Made by a program: the position numbers and the translations under genes | Shown here: positions 56,703 to 64,000 of the stretch, one piece after another | How positions within the stretch are numbered: position 1 is the stretch's first letter | Layout of the letters: each line of letters opens with the position of its first letter | NCBI GenBank assembly: GCA_030374805.1 | Contig: JARGSG010000131.1 | Coordinates: 1 to 64,000, forward strand | Origin: Gracilaria gracilis | Taxonomy: Eukaryota; Rhodophyta; Florideophyceae; Gracilariales; Gracilariaceae | DNA length: 64,000 bases | Direction: 5' to 3' | The notes under the pieces: model-generated | The model's input: the letters and a program-made list of their open reading frames with translations, nothing else | What the model was told of the DNA's origin: nothing | Database searches by the model: none

Positions 56703-56783
56703 ACCACCGCCACCAACAGCACCATCAACAGCACCACCAACAGCACCATCAACAGCACCACCAACAGCACCACCTTCCGCACC
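56380..56783 (+). promoter_or_regulatory. Upstream region of DAHP synthase with CCG/ACC microsatellites
   Basis: Follows the copia target duplication. Composition changes here from moderate to very high GC. A (GCC)n tract at about 56,650-56,695 is followed by CCACCACC and CAACAGCACCA repeats to about 56,775. If the ATG at 56,616 were used, these would code poly-Ala and Thr/Asn/Ser runs; I treat them as 5' leader. No TATA box is evident; AATATTTTG lies near 56,426. Confidence 0.4.
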
Positions 56784-58274
56784 ATGCAGCCCGCCTTCCT
56801 GCCGTGCACGCCGCTGCGCGCGCGCCGCGCCGCGCCGCCGCTTCTGCGATCGCGCGCGCACGCGTCGCCGCGCGCCGCGCTCGAGTCGCCGCAGCGCCCC
56901 AAGCGCGCCGCGGCGCGCGCGTGGACGCCGCACACCTGGCGCACGCGCCCCATCCTGCAGCAGCCCGTGTACCCGGACGCCGACGCGCTGCAGCGCACGG
57001 AGGCGCGGCTGTCGCGCAACCCGCCGCTGGTGTTCCCGGGCGAGATCCGACGACTGCGCGCCGCGCTGGCGCGCGCCGCCGCCGGCCACGCCTTCGTGCT
57101 GCAGGGCGGCGACTGCGCCGAGTCGTTTGACCACTTCAACGCCGCGTCGCTGGAGTCGACGTTCCGCGTGCTGGTGGCGCAGTCCGTCGTGCTGTCGTAC
57201 CTGTCCGGGCTGCCGGCCGTCAAGATTGGGCGCGTGGCGGGGCAGTTTGCAAAGCCGCGCTCCAGCGACATGGAGAGCACCGCCGATGGGCAGATCCCCG
57301 TGTACCGCGGCGACATTATCAACTCGGCGGCGCCTTCCAAGCAGGCGCGCGTGCCGGAGCCGGAGCGACTGTTGCGCGCGTACTCGCAGTCGGCCGCGTC
57401 GCTCAACATGCTGCGCGCGCTCGCAAAGAGCACGCAGAGCATGATGGAGTGGGTGTCGCTCATCAACCGCCTCACGCCGCAAAAGTACGCGCGGCTGGTG
57501 ACGCACATCGAGGACGCGCTCAACTTTGTGGCCGCGTGCGGGCTGGACACCTCCGCCAGCACGGAGGGGCTGCAGAACATGCGCGAGCCCGAGTTTTACT
57601 CGTCGCATGAGGCGCTGCTGCTCACGTACGAGGCGGCGCTCACGCGCGAGTGCGTGCGTCAAGACGGCGAGCGCGCGTGGTACTGCTCGTCGGCGCACAT
57701 GCTGTGGGTGGGCGAGCGCACGCGACAGCTGGACGGCGCGCACGTGGAGTTTCTGCGCGGCATTGAAAACCCGATTGGCGTCAAGCTGGGGCCCACTGTG
57801 ACGGCGGACGAGGTGCTCACCATGCTGGACAAGCTGAACCCCAACAACGACGCCGGCAAGATAATGCTGATCGTTCGCATGGGGCAGGACGTGATCATGG
57901 AGAGGCTGCCGGCGCTGCTTCGGGCGGTGAAGCAGCAGGGACGCGACGTGGTGTGGAGCATCGACCCCATGCACGGCAACACCATCAAGGTGAATGGCAT
58001 CAAGACGAGGCCGTTTGGCAGAATTCTTGGAGAGGTTGACGCGTTCTTCAAGGCGCATGCTCAGGAAGGGACGGTGGCGGGCGGCGTGCACCTTGAGATG
58101 ACCGGCGAGGAGAACATTACCGAGTGCCTCGGCGGCGATGTGAATGAGATCACGGAAGGCAGGCTGTCGGAGAATTACGTGAGCATGTGCGACCCGAGAC
58201 TGAACGGGGCGCAGGCGATTGAGATGGCGTACGAGGTGGGGCAGAGGTTGCGACGAAATGGGGGCCGCGCGTAG
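56784..58274 (+). CDS. DHS: Class II DAHP synthase, plastid type (496 aa)
   Basis: 3-deoxy-D-arabino-heptulosonate-7-phosphate synthase joins phosphoenolpyruvate and erythrose-4-phosphate, the first step of the shikimate pathway to aromatic amino acids, in the plastid of algae and plants. Class II hallmarks in order: QGGDCAESF (Cys 111), VGERTRQ, VKLGPTV, IDPMHGNT (His 397), GGVHLEMTGEENITEC (Glu 438), CDPRLN (Asp 470); Cys, His, Glu and Asp are the known metal ligands of the class. Start: ATG 56,784 gives MQPAFLPC followed by an Arg/Ala/Ser/Pro-rich stretch to ~45, a good transit peptide with Phe at position 5. An in-frame ATG at 56,616 would add poly-Ala and Thr/Asn repeats; the frame is open to 56,550 without an ATG. 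No introns. The catalytic domain is complete. Confidence 0.96.
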   Translation: MQPAFLPCTPLRARRAAPPLLRSRAHASPRAALESPQRPKRAAARAWTPHTWRTRPILQQPVYPDADALQRTEARLSRNPPLVFPGEIRRLRAALARAAAGHAFVLQGGDCAESFDHFNAASLESTFRVLVAQSVVLSYLSGLPAVKIGRVAGQFAKPRSSDMESTADGQIPVYRGDIINSAAPSKQARVPEPERLLRAYSQSAASLNMLRALAKSTQSMMEWVSLINRLTPQKYARLVTHIEDALNFVAACGLDTSASTEGLQNMREPEFYSSHEALLLTYEAALTRECVRQDGERAWYCSSAHMLWVGERTRQLDGAHVEFLRGIENPIGVKLGPTVTADEVLTMLDKLNPNNDAGKIMLIVRMGQDVIMERLPALLRAVKQQGRDVVWSIDPMHGNTIKVNGIKTRPFGRILGEVDAFFKAHAQEGTVAGGVHLEMTGEENITECLGGDVNEITEGRLSENYVSMCDPRLNGAQAIEMAYEVGQRLRRNGGRA

Positions 58275-58328
58275 ATAATGGTATGCACGTCTTATCTAAG
58301 GTTAACGTTACCCCGGGTAGCTCTATGA

Positions 58329-58337
58329 TATATAAAG
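58329..58337 (+). promoter_or_regulatory. TATA-like box for the coiled-coil gene
   Basis: TATATAAAG, 54 bp after the DAHP synthase stop and ~215 bp before the ATG at 58,553. It stands out in very GC-rich surroundings. Confidence 0.45.
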
Positions 58338-58552
58338 CCACGCGCCACGCACCGGCACAGGCGCCAGGCGCGCGCACAAACGCGCGCGCCGAGCGCCGAG
58401 CGCCGAGCGCTGACGGCTTGTCGCGTGGGACACGTCGAGCCGCGCGCAGCCGCCGCCAGCCGCGCACCCACACGGCGCTCTCGCAAAGCGCGCGACCCAC
58501 AACGCCGCCATCGCCCGCGCTCTCACCCGCTCACGCGCACCCAAAAGGGTGC

Positions 58553-59656
58553 ATGATGCAACCGCCGCGCGCCGATGCCGTCGGCGACCACGCGGCGCCG
58601 CGCTCGCCGCCGTCGTCCGCACCGCCGTCGCCCACCCCATTGCTCTCGCCGTCGCCCGCGCCCGCGCAATTGCCCTCGCCGTCGCCCGCGCAATCGCCGT
58701 CGCCCGCGTCATCGCCCTCTCCCTCGCCATCGCCATCGCCATCGTCATCGCCGTCGCCGTCGCCGTCGCCATCGCCGTCGCCATCGCCATCGCCGTCGCC
58801 CGAGCACGCGCTGGCGACCGCGCAGCTCGCCTCGCAGCAGCTATCCGCGCTGCACGCGTGCTACGCGGCCACGCACGCGCGTCTAAGCGCCACGCAGAGC
58901 GCGCAACGCACGCGGGTACGCGCCGAGCTAAGCGCGGCGGCGGCGGCGCACGCGGCGGGCGCGCAGCGTCTAGAGCGCGCCGCACGCGCGCTAGCACTGC
59001 GCGCCATGCAGCTGGACAACCGCGCGCTCTCTCTACAAGCGCGCGAACAACAGGCGCGGCGCGCCGCCGCCGCGGCCGACGCGCGGCTGCGCGACGCCGC
59101 GGCGCGAGAGGCGTCGCTGCGCTACTCCACGCAGCAGCAGGCGCGGCTGCACGCGCAGCGGCGCCGACTGACGGCGCAGCAGCGCGCCATGTCGCGCGCG
59201 CACGCGGCGCAGACGGCGCGACTGTCCGCGCGTGAGCGCGCGCTGCGCGAGCGCGAGCAGGCGCTGCGCGAGCGCGAGAGCCGATTCGACGCCGCGTGCG
59301 ACGCCAGAGACGGCGAGCTGCGGCGGCGCGAGAAGGCGGCGGCGCTGCTGACGGACGCGCTGCTGACGCAGCGTGCCGACGCGCAGCGCGCGTTGGCAAG
59401 CGAACGCGGCGCGTTCTGGGCGCAGCAGCGGCGGCTTAGCGCCGTGGTGGCCACGCGGCTGGAGGCTTTGTTGGCGGAGCACGACTCGTTGCGACGGCAG
59501 TTTGAGCGCGACGCCGCCGCTAGCAGCGAGGCGCTGCGCTCCATGGCCAATGCGCTGTCGCAGCACTCCACCGTCTCAACGTCAACGTCAACAGCGGCTG
59601 CGGCTGCGGCTGCTGCTGCTGCTGCTGCTGCAGACGAGTGTAACCACAACGCATAA
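58553..59656 (+). CDS. Ser-Pro-repeat coiled-coil protein, unknown function (367 aa)
   Basis: Not recognised. From the MMQ start: residues ~1-85 are Pro/Ser-rich with a long (SP)n dipeptide tract coded by CCGTCG/CCATCG microsatellite (58,620-58,800). Residues ~85-340 are Ala/Arg/Gln-rich with long helical heptads (ARERALREREQALRERESRF, ERDAAASSEALRSMANAL), strongly coiled-coil in look. The tail is poly-Ser/Thr then poly-Ala (CTG/GCT repeat near 59,590-59,635) ending ADECNHNA. An upstream in-frame ATG at 58,283 exists, but the extra 90 codons include the TATA-like box region and are less likely coding. It could be a cytoskeletal or scaffold protein. It converges on GCP2 with 42 bp between stops. 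Some risk that it is a GC-rich chance ORF, though heptad regularity argues against it. Confidence 0.6.
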   Translation: MMQPPRADAVGDHAAPRSPPSSAPPSPTPLLSPSPAPAQLPSPSPAQSPSPASSPSPSPSPSPSSSPSPSPSPSPSPSPSPSPEHALATAQLASQQLSALHACYAATHARLSATQSAQRTRVRAELSAAAAAHAAGAQRLERAARALALRAMQLDNRALSLQAREQQARRAAAAADARLRDAAAREASLRYSTQQQARLHAQRRRLTAQQRAMSRAHAAQTARLSARERALREREQALRERESRFDAACDARDGELRRREKAAALLTDALLTQRADAQRALASERGAFWAQQRRLSAVVATRLEALLAEHDSLRRQFERDAAASSEALRSMANALSQHSTVSTSTSTAAAAAAAAAAAAADECNHNA

Positions 59657-59698
59657 CAACCAAACATGTTTATACAAGCCATACATATATGTAATAGC

Positions 59699-61966
59699 TC
59701 AGATTTGTTGCTGCTGCGGCTGCTGCGGCTGCTGCGGCTGCTGCGGCTGCGGCTGCTGCGGCTGCAAGTGGCCAAACGACGCCAACGAGCGTTGCTTGAG
59801 CGAGCTGTAATAGCGCCCGCCGTCGAGGCGCTGGCACAGGTTTGCAAGGTGCACGTTGGCGCGGCTGCTGGAAGCGGCCGACAGCGCGTCCATGAGCTTT
59901 GCCAGCTGCAAGTCAAACGTGGTCTCGAACTTTGCGAGCGCGGCGGGGTATCCGCGTTGCAGCAGTCGCGCCTGCACGCCGTGCGCGTCGTGCGTTCGGT
60001 CGGTGAGCAACGCGTGGAAGCGCGCCGAATAGGCGCCAAACGCCGTGCACACGTGCAGCAGCGCCCACAGCAGCTGCAGCAAGCGGCCGTTGCTGAGCAA
60101 ACACTGCGTGACGGCGGCGTGCAGGAAGCGCGCGTGCGCGCGCATGATGGCGTCGATGGTGCGCGCGCGCTGCACGGCGGCGTGCAGACGGCGCCAGTTG
60201 GGCTCCAGCACGTCGGCCGCCGCGTGGTACAGCATGCTGCGCACAAAGTGCAGCATGCGGTTTCGCAGCGCGAACGAGCGCACCAGCGACGGCGCCACGC
60301 GCGGCAGCGAGCGACGCGCGCGCATGTGCAGCGTCCAGCAGCGCTGCAGCTCGCGCTGCACGTGCTTGAGACGGAACAGGTAGCGGAACACAAACTGGTA
60401 CTTGAGCAGCTCCGTGTCGGACACCACCAGACTGAGCGGCCACTCGAGGCGGTAATGCAGCGCGAACGCGTCGTAGCCGCAGATGGGCTGCTGCTGCTGC
60501 TGCTGCAGCTGCTGCTGGTGGTGGTGGTGGTGGTGGTGGTGGTCGACGGTGGCGAGCTCGTCGGCCAGGGAGTGGTCGGCCAACACGCAGGTGATGTGGT
60601 GCGCAAACGGGTCGGCACCGTTGACGCCGGCGCGAATGCACAGCTCGAGCAGCGACGCCAGGCGCGCACGCGACACGGCGGGGCGCGGCTTGGCCAGCTC
60701 GTGGCGCGCCACGTGCAGCAGCTGCGCCACGTAGTCTCCGGCGGCGCACAGGAAGAAGTTGCGCAGCGACGCCAGCCGCTGTGGCAGCCGCACGGTGTGC
60801 GTCAGGTGGCTCATCAGCTGCTCGGCGGCGCTGTGGTACGCGCGCTGCACAAATGCGCGCATGCGGCGCTGCGCGCTGCGCTGCAGCAGCTGCGGCGCGC
60901 ACGCCAGCAGCGAGCGCTCGTCGTCGCCATCGGCGGCGGCGGCGGCGGGCGGCGATGGCGACACGCCGCACTCGCGGAGCACGTTGAGGTACTTGCCGGC
61001 GCGCAGGATGGTGGGCGCCAACTCTGCCAGAAAGTGCGGCAGCAGGTCGCGGTTGATGGAAAAGCGCAGCTGCCACGCGGCGGCGGCGGCGGAGACGGCG
61101 GCGGCGCGCGCATAGCGCGCGTCGTGTCGGATGAACAGTTCGCGGTGCGGGTCGTCCACGCGGCCGTGCAGCAGCCACGTCTGCAGCGCGGCCAGCAGCG
61201 GCGTGGCGGCGGCGGCCAACAGCCGCGCCAGCAGCGCGTGCTGCGGCGGCGCGCCCACATGCGCCGCGGCCAGTCGCTGCAGCGCGTCCAGCGCGGCGCC
61301 GCCGTGCGCGCCGGCCAGCCGCGCCGCCACCGCCGCCAGCAGCGCCATGGCGCGCGCCGCGGGCTGCACGCCGTACAGCAGCGCCTGCAGCGACGGCGCG
61401 CCGTCGGGCAGCCGCAGTAGTAGCTGGCGGTACTCGTGCAGCAGCGCGTGCATGGCGGTGGCCACCGCCTGTCGCACGTGCCCCGTGCTGCGACGCGCCA
61501 CGCGGAAGCGCTCCACAAACGCCGCCACGCGCGCGTGCTGCGTGGCCAGCGGAAGCAGCCGCGCCAGCAGCGCCGCCGCGTCGCGCGGCAGCGCCGCCGC
61601 TGCTGCGCCCGCCGCTGTGAACGTGAGCTGCGGCGGCGAGCCGACGCTGTGCACGGCGCACAGCGCCGGTCGCACGCCCATTAGCGCGTACAGCGCGTCC
61701 TGCACGGCCGCCGCGTGCTGCTGCTGCTCGTGGCCGTCGCCGACGCCCGGCGGCGAAGGCAAAGGCGAAGGCAAAGGCGAAGGCGGCTGCGACAGAAAGG
61801 CGCCGGTGAGGTACGGGCGCTGCGAGTCCCATGCGGGCGAGGCGTCGCGCGCTGGCGGTGGCGGCGGTGGCGGCGGCGGCGGCGGCGGCGGCGGTTTAGG
61901 CGCGGCGATGCTGCTGCTGCTGCTGCTGCCGCTGCTGCTGCCGCTGCTGCTGCTGGCGGGTGCCAT
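59699..61966 (-). CDS. GCP2: Gamma-tubulin complex component 2 (GCP2/Spc97 family)
   Basis: Subunit of the gamma-tubulin small complex that nucleates microtubules at spindle poles and other organising centres. ATG 61,966 (MAPASSSSG) gives 755 aa; the frame is open upstream but that part is not protein-like. Residues ~1-50 are Ser runs and poly-Pro. PYLTGAFL (51-58) is a GCP2-type N-terminal motif. GRIP1 region ~90-420: LPRDAAALLARLLPLATQHA, WLLHGRVDDPHRELFI, GKYLNVLRECG (324-334), LRNFFLCAAGDYV (401-413). GRIP2 region ~435-720: FALHYRLEWPLSLVVSD (~502-518), YQFVFRYLFRLKHVQ, LRNRMLHFVRSMLYH. GCP2 is preferred over GCP3 because of GKYLNVLRECG and the DPHRELFI segment. Unusual insertions: eight His plus Gln runs (~476-493) between the two domains and a Gln/Pro-repeat C-terminus. 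Confidence 0.92.
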   Translation of the reverse strand: MAPASSSSGSSSGSSSSSSIAAPKPPPPPPPPPPPPPPARDASPAWDSQRPYLTGAFLSQPPSPLPSPLPSPPGVGDGHEQQQHAAAVQDALYALMGVRPALCAVHSVGSPPQLTFTAAGAAAAALPRDAAALLARLLPLATQHARVAAFVERFRVARRSTGHVRQAVATAMHALLHEYRQLLLRLPDGAPSLQALLYGVQPAARAMALLAAVAARLAGAHGGAALDALQRLAAAHVGAPPQHALLARLLAAAATPLLAALQTWLLHGRVDDPHRELFIRHDARYARAAAVSAAAAAWQLRFSINRDLLPHFLAELAPTILRAGKYLNVLRECGVSPSPPAAAAADGDDERSLLACAPQLLQRSAQRRMRAFVQRAYHSAAEQLMSHLTHTVRLPQRLASLRNFFLCAAGDYVAQLLHVARHELAKPRPAVSRARLASLLELCIRAGVNGADPFAHHITCVLADHSLADELATVDHHHHHHHHQQQLQQQQQQPICGYDAFALHYRLEWPLSLVVSDTELLKYQFVFRYLFRLKHVQRELQRCWTLHMRARRSLPRVAPSLVRSFALRNRMLHFVRSMLYHAAADVLEPNWRRLHAAVQRARTIDAIMRAHARFLHAAVTQCLLSNGRLLQLLWALLHVCTAFGAYSARFHALLTDRTHDAHGVQARLLQRGYPAALAKFETTFDLQLAKLMDALSAASSSRANVHLANLCQRLDGGRYYSSLKQRSLASFGHLQPQQPQPQQPQQPQQPQQQQI

Positions 61967-62134
61967 TGTGCAATGCGTCAACGATGGGGTGGCGATGCGG
62001 CGAGTGTGGCGGGCGCGGATGGAGGCGCCGCACGGCGCCCAAACTAAAAAGAGAAGCAGCACGACGGCAACGTATTTGAATGCGCTTCAAAAGTGGCGCC
62101 TTTTTAATAATTTGAATTAATCAGTGACCGGCGG

Positions 62135-62566
62135 TCAGTCCTCCTTGCGGCGCTCGGCGCCAGTGGCGGAGTCGGCGGCGGCGTTAGAGTCGGCGGTGGC
62201 GGTGGCGGTGGCGGTGGCGGCGCGCGCGTGCGCGTGCAGGCGCGCAATCTCGCGCATGAACAGCACGTACGACGCGCTGAGCGCGAGCGACAGCAGCAGC
62301 ATCAGTTCAAAGTGCGGCGACAGCACGCGCATGGCTGCCAGCGACGCCAGCAGCACGTTGAGCAGCAGCAGCACCGCGCGCAGCAGCGCGTGCGTGCCGC
62401 TGCTCACGCCGGGCTGCAGCCAGCGCGGCAGCGCCGCCACAATGTCCGCCGCCGCGCGCGCGTTCGCGCTGTCGCTCGCGCTCGCGCTCGCGCTCGCGCT
62501 GTCGCTGCGCGCCGTCGGCGCCGACGCGCGCGGCGCCGATTTACATTTGGACGACGGCGACGACAT
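62135..62566 (-). CDS. Pkr1-like small membrane protein (143 aa)
   Basis: From ATG 62,566 (MSSPSSKCKSAPRAS). An N-terminal Ser/Ala/Arg-rich stretch with a (SA)n run coded by CTCGCG microsatellite is followed by LPRWLQPGVSSGTHALLRA and two hydrophobic segments (LLLLNVLLASLAAM, LMLLLSLALSASYVLFM), ending FMREIARLH and an Ala/Thr tail. A 'PG.s' segment, then two membrane spans, then a (F/W)...E(L/I) end is the layout of Pkr1, the ER factor for assembly of the V-ATPase membrane sector. Similarity is by pattern only; another two-span membrane protein is possible. It is divergent from rsmI, with starts 233 bp apart. Confidence 0.55.
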   Translation of the reverse strand: MSSPSSKCKSAPRASAPTARSDSASASASASDSANARAAADIVAALPRWLQPGVSSGTHALLRAVLLLLNVLLASLAAMRVLSPHFELMLLLSLALSASYVLFMREIARLHAHARAATATATATADSNAAADSATGAERRKED

Positions 62567-62799
62567 GACCGCCCTAAGATACAACGGATGGCGCACACCA
62601 ATTGCTCGCTCGCTCCATCGCTCACAGCTATCATACTGTACAATGTACATAAATTAGCTGACGCCAAAAGCGTTGTGCACGCGGCACACGTCGCCTCCGC
62701 CGCCGCCGCCGCCGAATCTGCTCATCTCATCAGCAGATTACATCGCGCGCCCCGAGCGCACGGCCGCTGCCGCCCCGAGAGCGCGTCGTCAAGCGCGGA

Positions 62800-63963
62800 A
62801 TGTGCGCCTTGGCGTTTGTGGGCCGCGCCGCCGCCGCCGCCGCCGTCGCGCTGGTGGCGCCCGCGCCGCGTGTGCGCCGCCGCTGCGTGTGCGCCGCCGC
62901 GCGCGCCTCCGCCTCCGCCTCCGCCTCCGCCTCCGCCTCCGCCTCCGCCTCCGCCTCCGCCTCCGCCTCCGCCTCCGCCGCCGACGGCGGTAGCCACAGC
63001 GGCAGCGGCACGCTGTACTTGGTGCCGACGCCCATCGGCAACCCGCGCGACATGACGCTGCGCGCCGTCGACGTGCTCAGCGCCGTGCCCGTGGTGGCGG
63101 CGGAGGACACGCGCGTAGCGCGCCGACTACTGCGCCCGCTCCCGCGCGCCTCGTCGACGTCGTCGTCGCCGCCGCCGCCGCCGCCGCGGCAGCAACAACA
63201 CCAACAGCAGCTGCTGCTGTCGTGCCACGAGCACAACTGGCGCGCGCGCGTGCCCACGCTGCTGTCGCACCTGCGCGCGGGGCGCGACGTGGCGCTGGTG
63301 AGCGACGCGGGCACGCCGTGCGTCAGCGACCCGGGCGCGCAGCTGGTGCGCGCCGCCGTGGCCGCGCAGCTGCGCGTGGTGCCGCTGCCCGGCGCGTGCG
63401 CCGCCGTGTGCGCGCTGGTGGCCAGCGCCTTGCCGCTGGCCGCCTTCACCTTTGTGGGCTTCCTGCCGCGCGCGCGCGAGCAGCGTCGCGCCGCCGTGCG
63501 CCGCGTCGCCCACATCCACTCCACCGTCGTGCTGTACGAGGCGCCGCACCGCCTGCTTTCCACGCTCGCCGCGCTTGCGGATGCCCACTCGCGCGCCGAC
63601 CGCCCCGTGTGCGTGGCGCGCGAGATGACCAAAAAGTATGAGCAGTTTCTCAGGTTCGAGTCGCTGCTGGACGCCCATCGCTTCTACGCCGCCGCTGAGC
63701 ATGCGCCCAGGGGCGAGTTTACCATTGTGCTGGCGCCGTTGCCGGTGCAGCCCATGGTGGAGCACCACGATCTCACCACGTTTCCCACCGCGCCCGTCGA
63801 GCTGCCGCCGCTGGTGGAGACGCTCGTCAAGGAGGGCATGCCCGTCAGCGCCGTTGCGAGGGCCGTCTCGGCTGCGTGCCGCGTGCCCAAGAAGCTTGTG
63901 TACGCCTACGCTACCAAAGTTAAACAAAAGCTCAACCACCACACCAACAGTACCGTTGAATGA
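62800..63963 (+). CDS. rsmI: RsmI-type rRNA 2'-O-methyltransferase, plastid-targeted (387 aa)
   Basis: Ribosomal RNA small subunit (cytidine-2'-O-) methyltransferase of the tetrapyrrole-methylase fold; uses S-adenosylmethionine to methylate C1402 (E. coli numbering) in the decoding centre. Motifs: LVPTPIGN (74-81), AEDTR (101-105), HEHN (143-146), VSDAGTPCVSDPG (167-179, the substrate/SAM loop), VVPLPGAC (193-200), FLPR (221-224), YEAPHR (246-251), REMTKKYEQF (274-283) and GEFTIVL (305-311). N-terminus MCALAFVGRA, then Ala/Val/Arg, fits a plastid transit peptide with Phe at position 6, followed by an (AS)n run (36-61) from a GCCTCC microsatellite. A second low-complexity insert (Ser, Pro, Gln; ~116-137) sits before HEHN. 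The enzyme is bacterial-type, so an organellar (plastid) ribosome is the likely target. Confidence 0.95.
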   Translation: MCALAFVGRAAAAAAVALVAPAPRVRRRCVCAAARASASASASASASASASASASASASAADGGSHSGSGTLYLVPTPIGNPRDMTLRAVDVLSAVPVVAAEDTRVARRLLRPLPRASSTSSSPPPPPPRQQQHQQQLLLSCHEHNWRARVPTLLSHLRAGRDVALVSDAGTPCVSDPGAQLVRAAVAAQLRVVPLPGACAAVCALVASALPLAAFTFVGFLPRAREQRRAAVRRVAHIHSTVVLYEAPHRLLSTLAALADAHSRADRPVCVAREMTKKYEQFLRFESLLDAHRFYAAAEHAPRGEFTIVLAPLPVQPMVEHHDLTTFPTAPVELPPLVETLVKEGMPVSAVARAVSAACRVPKKLVYAYATKVKQKLNHHTNSTVE

Positions 63964-64000
63964 TTTTCACTATTCTAGCTCCTCGTCCTTCACGCGCTTG

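Noticed and set aside
56583-58091. 502-codon minus-strand ORF opposite DAHP synthase, and similar long ORFs opposite the other GC-rich genes
   Set aside because: GC-rich coding DNA leaves the antisense frames open; these products are Arg/Ala/His-rich without domains.
59666-61420. 584-codon plus-strand ORF overlapping GCP2
   Set aside because: Antisense shadow of GCP2; Gln/Arg/Val-biased with no motif, whereas the minus strand shows clear GCP2 motifs.
1-64000. CRISPR array, tRNA or rRNA genes
   Set aside because: No short direct repeats with unique spacers, no cloverleaf and no rRNA-like sequence seen; the tandem repeats present are a 2.1-kb array and coding microsatellites.

Overview
The window looks like nuclear DNA of a photosynthetic eukaryote, most probably a red alga or another alga with a red-type plastid. 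Evidence: four or five intronless, very GC-rich genes at the right end encode eukaryotic or plastid proteins (class II DAHP synthase, gamma-tubulin complex protein GCP2, a Pkr1-like membrane protein, a plastid-type RsmI methyltransferase). The two plastid-type enzymes begin MQPAF and MCALAF, with the phenylalanine near the N-terminus that is known from red algal and glaucophyte transit peptides. The species is not determined.

Layout. (1) 1-12,884: a head-to-tail array of a ~2.1-kb unit, six full copies plus a partial seventh, cut by the left window edge. Each unit carries a TATA-like box and a small ORF for a Cys-rich, Lys/Ala/Ser repeat protein whose 12-bp minisatellite varies from 3 to 10 units. 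(2) 12,885-14,064: no gene seen. (3) 14,065-17,872: a decayed Ty1/copia element, minus strand. (4) 17,873-39,160: an old Ty3/gypsy chromovirus on the minus strand with ~500-bp LTRs, carrying (a) a second Ty3/gypsy chromovirus on the plus strand (24,507-34,355) inserted exactly between its RT and RNase H coding regions and (b) an unassigned, heavily frameshifted plus-strand coding remnant (~19.0-21.2 kb). (5) 39,161-42,760: mostly unassigned. (6) 42,760-45,102: a PIF/Harbinger element with a SAP + Myb/SANT-like accessory gene and a transposase, both broken. (7) 45,785-51,256: a pogo-like element split by a complete piggyBac element (47,834-51,068) with TTAA duplication, terminal repeats and an uninterrupted transposase ORF. 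(8) 51,267-56,379: a Ty1/copia element, minus strand, with 294-bp LTRs and a perfect ACAGT target duplication. (9) 56,380-64,000: compact GC-rich host genes.

The window therefore joins a repeat- and transposon-dominated, moderate-GC compartment to a dense gene block at about 56.4 kb. The transposons form a stratigraphy: the gypsy inside the gypsy, the piggyBac inside the pogo, then the copia. LTR divergence by eye is highest for the outer gypsy, about 6% for the inner gypsy, and 11 of 294 positions for the right-hand copia.

The least ordinary signals are the saturation of the inner gypsy with CCGTACGG/CCGAACGG-type 8-mers in different reading phases and in non-coding DNA, the KAAS-repeat gene array with its overlapping upstream ORF, the apparently intact piggyBac, and the unassigned antisense remnant in the outer gypsy. 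No homology search could be run; all family calls rest on motifs read by eye.
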